A stretch of 64,000 nucleotides of DNA from Methylococcaceae bacterium (GTDB taxonomy: Bacteria > Pseudomonadota > Gammaproteobacteria > Methylococcales > Methylomonadaceae). The stretch spans positions 36,949 through 100,948 of the forward strand of contig JAUYBL010000011.1 in assembly GCA_030693065.1 (NCBI GenBank), read 5' to 3'. The notes under the pieces were generated by a model that was given only the letters and a program-made list of their open reading frames with translations, was not told where the DNA came from and did no database searches. The position numbers and the translations under genes were made by a program. Positions within the stretch are counted from its first letter, which is position 1. Each line of letters starts with the position of its first letter. This document shows positions 42,436-51,946 of the stretch, in pieces.

Positions 42436-43257
42436 TTATTGTGTTTCATTAATAAGCCCCAGCGCGATACCAATATCTGTGACTACTATTGCATGGTGAG
42501 TTTTATGATGCTCGATAGCAATGCCGACAATTGGTGTTTGAGCTGGGTCATTACGTCCATTCTCGTCATATAGCAACCATACCGGGGAACCACTAATCCC
42601 CAATGGCTCTGGGAAGGCACGAATCTGACCATCGGGTCCAATGGTTCGCTTTCGATCAAAGCTTAGGACGATATGGCTTTGCGGACTGACATCGAGGATA
42701 GCGTAGTTTTCTGATGGGACGGAAACATTTCGAAAACTATAAAGCTTGGAAACTAATTCATGTTTAATTACACCACTCTTCGACGCTGGAAATCCGACGA
42801 GAAGATATTGCTTGTATTCGCGTGGTAGCGCCTTCGGCATAAGTGCTTCAATGTCCAATGGATACTTATCAACCTTTGGATAGGGAGGAAGGCCAGCGCC
42901 TTCAAGTTTGAGAACACCGACATCAAGACGATCAGCTTTCCTATTTTTTCCTTCTGGAATTTTCGTAAGGAGTATACAGCCAGAAAGCTTTCGTTTGATG
43001 CCCGGCTCGATGTAGAAAAAAAGTTCATGACCTAATTTTAATTCGTCAAATACATGAGCAGCCGATACAAGATACGAATTGGTGCCAGAGGAAATCAGGA
43101 AGCTACTTCCAACTAATTCTATTCTACCATTAGGTGTTTCCGCGTATAGAGGAAGGATGTGGCGCGCCAGAATGTTCGCTAGTTTTGTGATTACCTGCGA
43201 TTCCGCCTCAAAGATGTGGTCATATGTCACCATTCGTTCCTTAGTTAAACTCACCAA
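42436..43257 (-). CDS. Trypsin-like serine protease domain protein
   Basis: A 273-residue protein with a complete chymotrypsin-type triad: H68 in S-A-A-H-V, D112 in R-L-D-V-G-V-L and S224 in G-I-S-G-S-P. It has no signal peptide and no PDZ domain, so it is neither DegP nor a usual secreted protease. Cytoplasmic proteins of this shape are common in accessory regions and some act in defence modules. An alternative ATG is at 43233. Its neighbour at 43321 is a small secreted protein on the same strand. Confidence 0.7.
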   Translation of the reverse strand: MVSLTKERMVTYDHIFEAESQVITKLANILARHILPLYAETPNGRIELVGSSFLISSGTNSYLVSAAHVFDELKLGHELFFYIEPGIKRKLSGCILLTKIPEGKNRKADRLDVGVLKLEGAGLPPYPKVDKYPLDIEALMPKALPREYKQYLLVGFPASKSGVIKHELVSKLYSFRNVSVPSENYAILDVSPQSHIVLSFDRKRTIGPDGQIRAFPEPLGISGSPVWLLYDENGRNDPAQTPIVGIAIEHHKTHHAIVVTDIGIALGLINETQ

Positions 43258-43320
43258 AACATTGAGTGCTATTCTATTGAAACGCTGTCCCGCGAGACAG
43301 GCTTGCCTTATCGATTGCTG

Positions 43321-43743
43321 TTACTTGATACGTTTTAATCTACTCATAACGACGTAGTTCGAAGTTGATTTCACGTACTGGACGAATATTTCATCAATTA
43401 TTAGAATTTCCACTGCATCCATGCCTGGCTGCCCAAAGGCTCGAATTACCGGTTTTCCACCCAACGGAATTCCATTAGCTGGATCAGATGTTAGCTGTCG
43501 CTGAATTTGATAGACGGTATTATCGGGTATAACTTGCTTTTTGTTGAGGTCATAAACTCTCGTTCGGGTGACGGTATTTTCATCCATAAAGTAGGTAATC
43601 TCGAACTGAGCTTCTGAGCGCGTCATCTTTCCATCAGCGTAGAAATAGCCTTCCACTTCCTGTGCAGTAATAGTCTCACCAGCCAATGCAAAACTACACG
43701 AAAGACACGCTACTAGAGCGAATAAAAGAGTTGGTCTAGTCAT
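43321..43743 (-). CDS. Small secreted protein of unknown function
   Basis: A 140-residue protein with a signal peptide (about 1-21, ending F-A-L-A before G-E-T). The mature part is beta-rich with no cysteines (Y-F-Y-A-D-G-K-M-T-R-S-E, then V-E-I-L-I-I-D-E-I-F-V-Q-Y-V). I recognise no family. It precedes the protease gene by 63 bp on the same strand. Confidence 0.65.
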   Translation of the reverse strand: MTRPTLLFALVACLSCSFALAGETITAQEVEGYFYADGKMTRSEAQFEITYFMDENTVTRTRVYDLNKKQVIPDNTVYQIQRQLTSDPANGIPLGGKPVIRAFGQPGMDAVEILIIDEIFVQYVKSTSNYVVMSRLKRIK

Positions 43744-43860
43744 AGTGCCCCGATCTTTATTTTTTAGAATGGTAAGTTGTAATCATATAGTGCATTAGTG
43801 CAGCGTAATGCTCCGTGTAGTTTTAAACTCGTTCGCTGGAATACACTCTTTCTTTTCGAC

Positions 43861-44097
43861 TCACAATTTGTCCCCGGCCAGTGGTTCACGCTTCGGCACT
43901 TTTGCCAAAATTGCCTGGAAAGCCGATTTGTCTGCGCGCTGCGCACGTTCCTGCAAATAATCTTCTGTGGCTATCGCCGACACTTTTTCAGCAACCGCAC
44001 TGGCGATGAATTGATTAATGGAAACCCCTTCTTTACGAGCCAGCTCCTTGATATGCCGATGGATAGAATCCGGTAAACGTAGACTTAATGCACTCAT
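43861..44097 (-). CDS. Ribbon-helix-helix antitoxin
   Basis: A 78-residue protein with a ribbon-helix-helix fold at about 1-45 (L-S-L-R-L-P-D-S-I-H, then G-V-S-I-N-Q-F-I-A-S-A-V-A-E-K). The remaining tail would cover the toxin. It overlaps the PIN gene by 4 bp and is read after it, so here the toxin gene comes first. Confidence 0.82.
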   Translation of the reverse strand: MSALSLRLPDSIHRHIKELARKEGVSINQFIASAVAEKVSAIATEDYLQERAQRADKSAFQAILAKVPKREPLAGDKL

Positions 44098-44507
44098 GCG
44101 AAACGCTCCAGAAATATTTTTGGGGAAATTGCTTCAACGCCAAATTTAGCAACGCCGGTAAAATCTTTTAAATTGTGAGTAACAATGGTGCTCACACCTG
44201 AGGCTACCGCTAACTCAAGTATCAAATCATCTTTCGGATCGGGTAGATAAGGCCGCCATAAAAAATATACTTTTTGATGGCGGCTAAATCCGCACAGGTT
44301 ATCAAGCACCGTTTCTATTTCAATATCTGTTAATTCAAGCATGACTTGGTTGCGCTTCAACACATCTTCATACTCGAACAATAGCGGTGTCGACATGACT
44401 AAACTCAGATGTTCTTCTGCTAAAAGCTCCAACACCTTAAACGATGCGCCGCTAGCCGAATACAAGCCGGCGAACAGCACATTAGTATCCATGACAATTT
44501 CATTCAT
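44094..44507 (-). CDS. PIN-domain toxin (COG1569-type)
   Basis: A 137-residue PIN nuclease. Acidic residues stand in V-M-D-T-N-V-L, F-E-Y-E-D-V-L, L-P-D-P-K-D-D-L-I-L-E-L-A and H-N-L-K-D-F, the four PIN positions. As toxins these proteins cleave RNA. It pairs with the ribbon-helix-helix gene through a 4-bp overlap. Confidence 0.85.
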   Translation of the reverse strand: MNEIVMDTNVLFAGLYSASGASFKVLELLAEEHLSLVMSTPLLFEYEDVLKRNQVMLELTDIEIETVLDNLCGFSRHQKVYFLWRPYLPDPKDDLILELAVASGVSTIVTHNLKDFTGVAKFGVEAISPKIFLERFA

Positions 44508-44593
44508 ACCAAATACGGTATCATCTATATCTTATTACACGCAACTTCTTTGTATACAGCCGCGCTTAATATTAGCTAATTAACTCTTTGAAT

Positions 44594-45907
44594 TTATCCT
44601 CTACCTTTACCGGCAGGCTTAGCCGGTTTCCGTTTGTTTTTTGCCCCGTCGCGCCCACCAGCGGCAGGCTTTCCTGCTTTCGCAGCCGGTTTTTTACTGT
44701 GCCTAAAGTCTTTTTTGCCGGTATCTTTGTTAGGAGCGTGCTTTTTGGGGGCATCATTAACTTTTAACGACACTGGTTGATAGCCGGTATCAGCGACGCG
44801 CGGGATTTGCCGTTTTAGCAATTGTTCGATAGCTACCAAAAGATAAGCATCTTCCGGACACACCAGCGATAGTGCGACACCGCTAGCTCCGGCCCGACCG
44901 GTTCGGCCGATACGATGCACGTAATCTTCCGGCACTTGCGGTAAATCGAAATTCACCACATGCGGTAAATCGTCAATATCCAGGCCTCGTGAAGCCACAT
45001 CGGTTGCCACCAACACTGACACTTTGCCGGTTTTGAAATACTCCAACGCTTTGTTGCGCGCGCCCTGGGTTTTATCGCCATGTAATGCTACTGAGCGAAT
45101 GCCGTCTTCAATCAGTTGTTTTTCCAGACGATCAGCGCCGTGTTTGGTGCGCACAAACACCAATACTTGCTTCCAATTATTACTGCCGATCAAATAAGAC
45201 AACAACTCGCGTTTTACTTCTCGAGGAATGCCGTAAACGCGCTCGGACACAGTATCTGCCGTCGCGTTTTGTTTGGCGACTTCAACTTCAGCCGGGTTGT
45301 TTAACAACTGCGACGCCAATGACTTGATGCCATTGGAGACGGTTGCGGAAAACAACAGGCTTTGTCGCTGTTTTGGCAGCAGCGCCATGATTTGTTTAAT
45401 GTCCGGTAGAAAGCCCATATCCAGCATACGGTCGGCTTCATCCAATACCAGAATTTCTATGTTAGCCAGACTCACTACGCGTTGGCGAATGTGATCGATT
45501 AAGCGTCCCGGCGTCGCCACGACAATGTCACAACCACGGCGTAACTGCCGGACTTGCAAGCCGACACTGGCCCCGCCTACGACTAACTCGGTATGAAAAG
45601 GTAAATGTGCTCCGTAAGTTTTAACGCTCTCATATACTTGCGCCGCCAATTCCCGGGTGGGCACCAAAATCAGCGCCCGAATGCGACGCGGTTTTTGTGC
45701 TGGATTATGGTTTTCGGTTAGGCGTTGTAATAACGGCAAGGTAAAGCTGGCTGTTTTGCCGGTGCCGGTTTGTGCCCCAGCCAATACGTCGCGGCCTTCT
45801 AAAATCAGCGGAATGGCTTTTTGTTGTACCGGAGTCGGCGTTTTATAGCCTTGATCGGTGACCGCTTTAAGAAGATCTTCGGTTAAACCGAGTGTTTGAA
45901 ATGACAT
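44594..45907 (-). CDS. rhlE: DEAD-box RNA helicase, RhlE type
   Basis: A 437-residue helicase with Q-motif, Walker [22 protein letters not shown] and [10 protein letters not shown]. The C-terminal tail (about 375-437) is Lys/Pro-rich and disordered, as in RhlE. It acts in ribosome assembly and RNA turnover. Confidence 0.92.
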   Translation of the reverse strand: MSFQTLGLTEDLLKAVTDQGYKTPTPVQQKAIPLILEGRDVLAGAQTGTGKTASFTLPLLQRLTENHNPAQKPRRIRALILVPTRELAAQVYESVKTYGAHLPFHTELVVGGASVGLQVRQLRRGCDIVVATPGRLIDHIRQRVVSLANIEILVLDEADRMLDMGFLPDIKQIMALLPKQRQSLLFSATVSNGIKSLASQLLNNPAEVEVAKQNATADTVSERVYGIPREVKRELLSYLIGSNNWKQVLVFVRTKHGADRLEKQLIEDGIRSVALHGDKTQGARNKALEYFKTGKVSVLVATDVASRGLDIDDLPHVVNFDLPQVPEDYVHRIGRTGRAGASGVALSLVCPEDAYLLVAIEQLLKRQIPRVADTGYQPVSLKVNDAPKKHAPNKDTGKKDFRHSKKPAAKAGKPAAGGRDGAKNKRKPAKPAGKGRG

Positions 45908-45938
45908 GAATACCTCAGAAGTAATGTTAGGTGAGTTG

Positions 45939-46001
45939 TGTGGGAGAGACGTCTTTATGCCATTTAGGATGCATGTCGCGACGTAGGTGTCGCTCCCACC
46001 G
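45939..46001. repeat. Inverted repeat GTGGGAGAGACGTC / GACGTAGGTGTCGCTCCCAC
   Basis: Imperfect arms of about 14 bp lie between rhlE and moaA. This is a short palindromic unit unlike the other families in the window. Confidence 0.55.
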
Positions 46002-46016
46002 GTTATTTATGAATTT

Positions 46017-47024
46017 TTACCCGCCGGTGACACTCATGTGCCGCAGGATGATAGGTTGTTCGTGCAGATTAAATTCGTGTTTTTCCGGTTTAATTAGCAT
46101 AGAGTCAATAATGGCTTGTTTTAATATTGCCAAGTCACCCGGATGCTCTCTAAGCACTTGTTTTAAATCAACCGAATGTTCGTTACCCAGACACAACAAC
46201 AATTGGCCTTCAACCGTTAATCTTACCCGGTTACAACTGCTGCAAAAATTGTTACTGTGCGGCGAGATAAATCCCACCCGGGTTTGAGTACCGATTACAT
46301 TCAGGTATTTGGATGGACCGCCGGTATTTTCGGTGGTCGCCATCAATGAAAACTGTCGCGCCAAATCTTTTTTGATTAAATCGCTGGAGTAATAAGCCTC
46401 CGATCGATCATGGTTGCTGACCATGCCTAAGGGCATTTCTTCGATAAAACTGATGTCTATGGCGTTATCGACAGCAAACTGCACTAAATCATTCACTTCC
46501 AGATGATTTCGATTTTTAAGAATGACCGCGTTAATTTTAATCCGTTCAAAGCCTTGGGCTTTGGCCGCCTGGATACCGCGCAACACTTGCTGTAAATCCC
46601 CGGTCCGAGTGATGGCTTTAAATTTATCAGCATCCAAGGTATCCAAGCTAATGTTGATACGCTTAACACCGGCTTGTTTTAAATCTTTTGCCATAGACTC
46701 AAGTTGCGAGCCGTTGGTGGTAATTACCAGCTCTTTTAATGACTCGATCTGGCCGATGTTGTGTAGCAATTCCAACGCACCTTTTCTGACTAAGGGTTCG
46801 CCGCCGGTAATGCGAATTTTTTTCACACCCAACTCAGCAAAGGCTTTGGCCAAGGTGTAAATTTCTTCCAGCGATAGAATTTGGGCGCGCGGCAAAAACG
46901 TCATGTCTTCCGACATGCAATACACACAGCGAAAATCACATCGATCGGTGATGGATATTCTTAAATAATCCACTGTTCTACCGAAACGATCGATCAATTG
47001 CGTAGGGAAATTGGTATCTGTCAT
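46017..47024 (-). CDS. moaA: MoaA, GTP 3',8-cyclase
   Basis: A 335-residue radical SAM enzyme. The N-terminal C-D-F-R-C-V-Y-C binds the SAM cluster, the C-terminal C-S-S-C-N-R-V-R and a later Cys bind the second cluster, and the C-terminus ends in the conserved G-G. It makes the first pterin intermediate of molybdenum cofactor. The ATG at 47024 (M-T-D-T-N-F-P) is chosen over an upstream open stretch. Confidence 0.94.
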   Translation of the reverse strand: MTDTNFPTQLIDRFGRTVDYLRISITDRCDFRCVYCMSEDMTFLPRAQILSLEEIYTLAKAFAELGVKKIRITGGEPLVRKGALELLHNIGQIESLKELVITTNGSQLESMAKDLKQAGVKRINISLDTLDADKFKAITRTGDLQQVLRGIQAAKAQGFERIKINAVILKNRNHLEVNDLVQFAVDNAIDISFIEEMPLGMVSNHDRSEAYYSSDLIKKDLARQFSLMATTENTGGPSKYLNVIGTQTRVGFISPHSNNFCSSCNRVRLTVEGQLLLCLGNEHSVDLKQVLREHPGDLAILKQAIIDSMLIKPEKHEFNLHEQPIILRHMSVTGG

Positions 47025-47102
47025 AAGGCTGCGCCTAAAAATCAAGACATCAATATTACCATACAGTGACAACAACCGACTAAGGGACTATGGAATTGCA
47101 CC

Positions 47103-48440
47103 TCACAGATCCCAATCGCTTTTGCCGTTGCGTTTTTGTTGTGCGGCAACTTTTGCCTGATAGCGGATGAGCCATTGCTGCAACGCCCGATAGCCGATTG
47201 TTAAACTGGGCTGTAACCTTTTTATCAGCAGCATAATGTAACCAGCAAGCCAAGAAGATGTCTTTTTGAGCAACCGGCTAGCTATCGGTATTAACGCAGA
47301 AAAATCCATCGATCGATCCTTAATCTTGCCTATTCGATACAGCCACCGCACCATTCCTGTGACATACAGCAAAAATAAGCTTTGTCCGGCAATAAACCAG
47401 GCCAATCGCCCTTTGGGTCCCAACGCTTCGCCGGTATGTAGCGGCCAAATCCAGGTGGCGATGGTGGGTCCGATAGAGAATTGAGACGGATTACGCACTT
47501 CCCTAGTCTGCCCACTCCAACGATCTATCCATACGGTAGTAAAAGGATGTCGTTGATTAATTTCACCCGGTTGACGCAAATTGATGCGGTAAATACCTGA
47601 GTCGCCAGCTGGTGTAGTCACACGTCTAAGCACTGAACGGGGAAATGAACCGCGCGCAACAAATTCCGCAGCTTCAAGACTGGTGGGGTGATTATTGGGG
47701 ATCGCGGTGCTGACAATATCCCGGCCCGTTTCACCATGAGCCATACCGGAGCCTCCGGCTAAACTTTCCAATATCCCAGGATAACTTAACAACACGCCCG
47801 TCGATGCCAGGATGAGCAAAGCCGGTGCAACTAGCAAACCAAGCAATCGATGGAAATCGAAGTTAAGTTGCATAACACCGGCATTAATATTAATTTTTAA
47901 TGCCTGCCCAATGCCGCGCCAACCGGGCCACCATAAACCCAAACCAGTAACGACAGAAACAATCAGTATCACACCCAGCACGCCCACGGCCTGCCAGCCA
48001 AAGCTACCTTGCTGCAACTGCGTGTGTAGATCCACTATCCATGTGGTCACTGTTTGTCCCCAAAATCGACTCGCAACGACTTCGGCGCTATAGGGGTTTA
48101 CCGTCACCATCAATGGCGCATAAAGCTCAAAGTAGGTCTCTCGGGGCTTTTCGTACCAAACTGTGATCATGCCGTGCGGCGATTGCGGCATTTCTAAGGT
48201 CCAGGACCCGTAGCGTTGCGGATGCGCAATTTTTACCGCCGCCATTATCTTATCTAACGATTGATATTTACCTTGTGGCTGCTCTATCACCAAATGCGGA
48301 TTTAATAAGCCGTCTAGTTCTTCGCGATAAACGCTGACGCTGCCGCTTAAGCCCAGTAACGCAAAAAAGAAACCGCATATTAAAGCTAGATAAAGATGAA
48401 CCTTGAGCCAGATGAGGCGGCTTTTAGTTATCGCTACCAT
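47103..48440 (-). CDS. PepSY-associated membrane protein
   Basis: A 445-residue protein with about four to five membrane helices, PepSY-like periplasmic segments and the family start R-L-I-W-L-K-V-H-L-Y-L-A-L. The H-T-G-E-A-L-G-P-K-G-R-L motif near the third helix is typical. Such proteins are linked to iron or copper uptake or reduce ferric complexes, but the reaction is not established. It is divergent from a periplasmic PepSY protein. Confidence 0.82.
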   Translation of the reverse strand: MVAITKSRLIWLKVHLYLALICGFFFALLGLSGSVSVYREELDGLLNPHLVIEQPQGKYQSLDKIMAAVKIAHPQRYGSWTLEMPQSPHGMITVWYEKPRETYFELYAPLMVTVNPYSAEVVASRFWGQTVTTWIVDLHTQLQQGSFGWQAVGVLGVILIVSVVTGLGLWWPGWRGIGQALKININAGVMQLNFDFHRLLGLLVAPALLILASTGVLLSYPGILESLAGGSGMAHGETGRDIVSTAIPNNHPTSLEAAEFVARGSFPRSVLRRVTTPAGDSGIYRINLRQPGEINQRHPFTTVWIDRWSGQTREVRNPSQFSIGPTIATWIWPLHTGEALGPKGRLAWFIAGQSLFLLYVTGMVRWLYRIGKIKDRSMDFSALIPIASRLLKKTSSWLAGYIMLLIKRLQPSLTIGYRALQQWLIRYQAKVAAQQKRNGKSDWDL

Positions 48441-48562
48441 ACAGTTATAAAGTCATTGGCAAACATTGATAATTTCTCCTATTCAACGATTGATTTCGGG
48501 AATTTTTCCCGTTTTAAAATGCTAAAATTTATTTCCAATTTCATTTAAAAGAGATTCTAAAC

Positions 48563-49096
48563 ATGACAAAAATTATTTTTTCTAGCTTACTTGCTGGCGC
48601 TGTAATGTTCACCGGCACTGTATCTGCAGACAGTAAAGAAATTAAATTCCCAAAAACTAAAGCCAGCATTCAGTCATGCATCCAAGCAGTTCTTAAAGAG
48701 CATGACGGCAAAGTAGTAAAAGTTGAATTCAAAACTGAAAAAAATGAGCCTGTATATGAATTCGACATTGAATCAGCTGACGGCAAAGCCTGGGATATTG
48801 AATGCAGCGGTAAAACCGGTAAAGTCATCGAAGTAGAACAAGAAGTAAAAGATGCTGCAGATGATTTGTTTAAAGCCAAACTTAAAGTCTCTGAAGCTGA
48901 TGCTCGCCAAACCGCTTTAGCAGCGCATGCGGGAGAAATTGTTGAAGTTGAATACGAAATTGAACCAGATGGTGCTGCGTCATACGAGTTCGACATTGTC
49001 GATAAAGATGGCAAAGAACGTAAAGTTGAAGTTGATGCCACCAGTGGCAAAATCGTAGAAGACAATGAAGAAACCTTCCAAATCGGCCACGAATAA
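48563..49096 (+). CDS. Periplasmic protein with two PepSY domains
   Basis: A 177-residue protein with a signal peptide (about 1-22, ending V-S-A). Two PepSY units run at about 30-95 and 110-165, each with a V-x-x-V-E-(F/Y)-x-x-E-x-x-x-x-x-Y-E-F-D-I strand pair. The acidic surface suggests metal binding. An AAAAGAG site stands upstream. Confidence 0.82.
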   Translation: MTKIIFSSLLAGAVMFTGTVSADSKEIKFPKTKASIQSCIQAVLKEHDGKVVKVEFKTEKNEPVYEFDIESADGKAWDIECSGKTGKVIEVEQEVKDAADDLFKAKLKVSEADARQTALAAHAGEIVEVEYEIEPDGAASYEFDIVDKDGKERKVEVDATSGKIVEDNEETFQIGHE

Positions 49097-49123
49097 AACC
49101 AATAATTAGGCTTAATTTGTGAC

Positions 49124-49153
49124 CTAAAACGCCCCAGGAATGGGGCGTTTTAG
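49124..49153. terminator. Bidirectional intrinsic terminator
   Basis: CTAAAACGCCCC pairs with GGGGCGTTTTAG in a perfect 12-bp stem with a 6-nt loop. A/T-rich stem feet provide a short T-tract in both directions. It lies between the convergent PepSY gene and queC. Confidence 0.85.
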
Positions 49154-49171
49154 CTTTAACCAGCTGCCAAC

Positions 49172-49843
49172 TTACTGATAGCGAGTCGGATCGGCAATGT
49201 CGGCTTCAATAAATCCAGTTTTTCTTAGCCTGCAAGCATCGCAAACGCCACACGCCCTTCCCTGTTCATCGGCCGAATAACAGGACACGGTACGTTGGTA
49301 ATCCACGCCGAGCGCGACACCCTGCTGAATAATTTGCCCTTTGCTTAGCTTCATTAAAGGCGTATGTATTGAAAAACGCTGGCCTTCTACACCGGCTTTA
49401 GTCGCTAAATTGGCCATGTTTTGAAAAGCATTGATAAATTCCGGCCGACAATCGGGATAACCGGAATAATCGACCGCATTGACGCCGATAAAAATATCCT
49501 GCAAATTTAAAACTTCAGCCCAACCCAGCGCAAACGACAGGAAAATAGTGTTTCTAGCGGGCACGTAAGTTACTGGAATGCCTTGCTGGAGAGTGTTTGG
49601 GACAGCAATATCCGCGTCCGTCAACGCAGAACCGCTAATCGAGCCAAAGCCCAATTTTATGATTTTGTGCTCGGTCACCTGATAATCAGCAGCGATCTGG
49701 GCGGCGGCTATTAATTCTGCATTATGTTTTTGACCATAATCGAAACTTAACGCATAACAGGTAAAACCTTGCTGCTTTGCCAAGGCCAGCACGGTAATCG
49801 AATCTAATCCTCCCGACAGGAGAACAATGGCTTTTTTGGGCAT
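49172..49843 (-). CDS. queC: QueC, 7-cyano-7-deazaguanine synthase
   Basis: A 223-residue PP-loop ATPase with S-G-G-L-D-S near residue 10 and a four-Cys zinc site in [18 protein letters not shown]. It makes preQ0 from carboxydeazaguanine. It is last in the tol-pal-cpoB-queE-queC run. Confidence 0.95.
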   Translation of the reverse strand: MPKKAIVLLSGGLDSITVLALAKQQGFTCYALSFDYGQKHNAELIAAAQIAADYQVTEHKIIKLGFGSISGSALTDADIAVPNTLQQGIPVTYVPARNTIFLSFALGWAEVLNLQDIFIGVNAVDYSGYPDCRPEFINAFQNMANLATKAGVEGQRFSIHTPLMKLSKGQIIQQGVALGVDYQRTVSCYSADEQGRACGVCDACRLRKTGFIEADIADPTRYQ

Positions 49844-49858
49844 GGGTAACTTAGCTGT

Positions 49859-50500
49859 TTATTTGCCTTGGGCATCATCCCAAAGCAGTTTATGCAATTG
49901 AATTTGGAAACGCACCGGCAAATAATCGGCGAGAATTTTTTCGGCAAGCTCGGTAGGATTTTGTTGCCCCATCACTGGCGAAAATAAAATCTGGCAACGA
50001 TCAGCAAGAGTGTATTCCGTCAGTATTTGTTTGGACCATTGGTAATCTTCGTCGCTGCCGATCACAAATTTGACCTGATCGTTAGCCGTTAGATAGGTGA
50101 TGTTTTGATATAAATTTTTACTTAACTCACCGGAACTGGGCGTTTTAAGATCCATTACCTTTATAACGCGTGAATCAACTTTAGATACATCCATCGCACC
50201 ACTGGTTTCCAGTGACACCTGATAGCCCTGATCGGCTAATTTGCTCATCAATTCAATACAGCCAGGCTGAGCAAGTGGTTCGCCGCCAGTAACAGTAACG
50301 TAGAATGTTGGATATTGTTTTACTTGCTCAAGAATGGCATTAATGTCCATCTTGCTACCCCCCGTAAATGCATACGCGGTATCGCAATAAACACAGCGGA
50401 GCGGACAGCCGGTTAGTCGAATAAATACCGTCGGTAATCCGACGGTATTGGACTCACCTTGGAGCGAATAAAATATTTCGGTGATGCGTAACTGACCCAC
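49859..50500 (-). CDS. queE: QueE, 7-carboxy-7-deazaguanine synthase
   Basis: A 213-residue radical SAM protein: Q-G-E-S-N-T-V-G near residue 15, C-P-L-R-C-V-Y-C-D-T for the cluster, and T-G-G-E-P-L-A-Q. It forms carboxydeazaguanine for queuosine. It begins 2 bp after cpoB ends. Confidence 0.94.
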   Translation of the reverse strand: MGQLRITEIFYSLQGESNTVGLPTVFIRLTGCPLRCVYCDTAYAFTGGSKMDINAILEQVKQYPTFYVTVTGGEPLAQPGCIELMSKLADQGYQVSLETSGAMDVSKVDSRVIKVMDLKTPSSGELSKNLYQNITYLTANDQVKFVIGSDEDYQWSKQILTEYTLADRCQILFSPVMGQQNPTELAEKILADYLPVRFQIQLHKLLWDDAQGK

Positions 50501-50502
50501 AA

Positions 50503-51330
50503 TTAACGAGAGGGTTCATTTTTTGGTGGGTCAATAAGAAGCAATTTCTTAGCAGCCAAATGCGCAGCAGTTGAGTTTGGATACCCAACAGTCACTTTCG
50601 TTAAATAGTCACGTGCCTTAGCCGGATTTTTTTGCTCAATCTCAATGTAACCAAGCTTTAATAACGCATCCGGGACTTTGGCGCTGGCCGGATAATTATC
50701 CACCACTGCCGAAAATGCCTTGCGAGCAGAGTCAACATCCTGATTAACACGATAAGCCTCACCTAACCAATACTGAGCGTTGCCCGCATACTCTCCTTTC
50801 GGATTTTTGCTAAGCAAGTCTTTAAATTCAGTAATTGCTTGACTGGTATGACCGTTTCGCAATGCATCGTAAGCATGTTGATAAGGTTCTTTGGAGTCGC
50901 CAGTAACTGCAGGAGCAGGCTTTGGTTCTGCGGTTTTTTCGACAGTCGCAGGTGCCGCTGGTGCCACTGCTTTGTTACCATCAGTTTTATTGGCTTCACC
51001 TGCAGCGGACGCTGGTGAAGCTGTACTTTCCAGCTTCTTTTCCAACACCTGTACACGTTCGTCAAAATCGGCATACATAGTGCTCTGACGTTTTTTCATA
51101 TCAGTGATGAGATAAGTTTGCTCCTCCACTTTACCGGTTAACTGTTGCACTTCAGACTGTAATTGCTCCAGTCTGCCCATCAACTCATACAGAGTAGTCG
51201 CCGATGCCGGTCTGGATGAAGCAGGTGGTCCCGCTGGATAAGTGGCATTATCAACAGCAGGCGGCAACGGTAATGGCTCAGCATTGACGCTACCACAAGC
51301 AAGTAAAAGGAGGAGTAACCGGGATTTCAT
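50503..51330 (-). CDS. cpoB: CpoB (YbgF), Tol-Pal accessory periplasmic protein
   Basis: A 275-residue protein with a signal peptide (ending V-N-A), an N-terminal trimerising coiled coil (about 45-100), an Ala/Pro linker and three TPR-like units (about 145-265, Y-Q-H-A-Y-D-A-L-R-N-G-H, Y-A-G-N-A-Q-Y-W-L-G-E-A-Y). It coordinates peptidoglycan synthesis with outer-membrane constriction. It starts right after the pal stop. Confidence 0.93.
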   Translation of the reverse strand: MKSRLLLLLLACGSVNAEPLPLPPAVDNATYPAGPPASSRPASATTLYELMGRLEQLQSEVQQLTGKVEEQTYLITDMKKRQSTMYADFDERVQVLEKKLESTASPASAAGEANKTDGNKAVAPAAPATVEKTAEPKPAPAVTGDSKEPYQHAYDALRNGHTSQAITEFKDLLSKNPKGEYAGNAQYWLGEAYRVNQDVDSARKAFSAVVDNYPASAKVPDALLKLGYIEIEQKNPAKARDYLTKVTVGYPNSTAAHLAAKKLLLIDPPKNEPSR

Positions 51331-51909
51331 TTATTGGCCTTGGTAAACCACTTCAACACGACGATTTAATTGCCAAGCAGATTCATCATGCCCTTCTGCA
51401 GCTGGCTTTTCTTCACCGTAACTGACAATTTCTAACTGAGCATCAGAAGCGCCTTGAGCTTTTAATAAATTAGCAACTGACTTAGCACGCTGCTCGCCTA
51501 AAGCAATGTTGTATTCACGAGAACCGCGCTCATCGGAATTCCCTTCCAAAACTACATGCTGTGCAGGATGGGCGGCCAAATACTGTGCATGCGCTGCAAT
51601 TACAGGAACAAAATCTTCCTGAACTTGGCTGCTATCCAGCATAAAGTAAATTGTTTGTTTGGATAATGGATTGTTAGGATCGCTAAATTCTGGCCCTAAT
51701 CCACCTGCACCATTACTGCCGTAACCGCCACCAATTGCAGAGCCATTGACGCCTGCGCCACCATTAAGTCCACTGGTAGAAGCATCATTTAAACCGCTTG
51801 CACTATTTTGGCTGCCGTCAGTCAGACTCTCATCTTTATCATCAGAACACGCCGTTAACATCATGGCACTAATTGCCAGTACCACTATCGTTTTGTTGAA
51901 TTTCATCAT
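51331..51909 (-). CDS. pal: Pal, peptidoglycan-associated lipoprotein
   Basis: A 192-residue lipoprotein with L-T-A-C lipobox, a Gly/Ser/Asn-rich linker (about 35-75) and an OmpA-like domain with E-G-N-S-D-E-R-G-S-R-E-Y-N and L-N-R-R-V-E-V-V-Y. Two ATGs stand in tandem; the second, at 51906, has the better distance to GGA. Confidence 0.95.
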   Translation of the reverse strand: MMKFNKTIVVLAISAMMLTACSDDKDESLTDGSQNSASGLNDASTSGLNGGAGVNGSAIGGGYGSNGAGGLGPEFSDPNNPLSKQTIYFMLDSSQVQEDFVPVIAAHAQYLAAHPAQHVVLEGNSDERGSREYNIALGEQRAKSVANLLKAQGASDAQLEIVSYGEEKPAAEGHDESAWQLNRRVEVVYQGQ

Positions 51910-51946
51910 CTTTCCAAAAAATTAATTACTAAAAAAACCAATTTGC

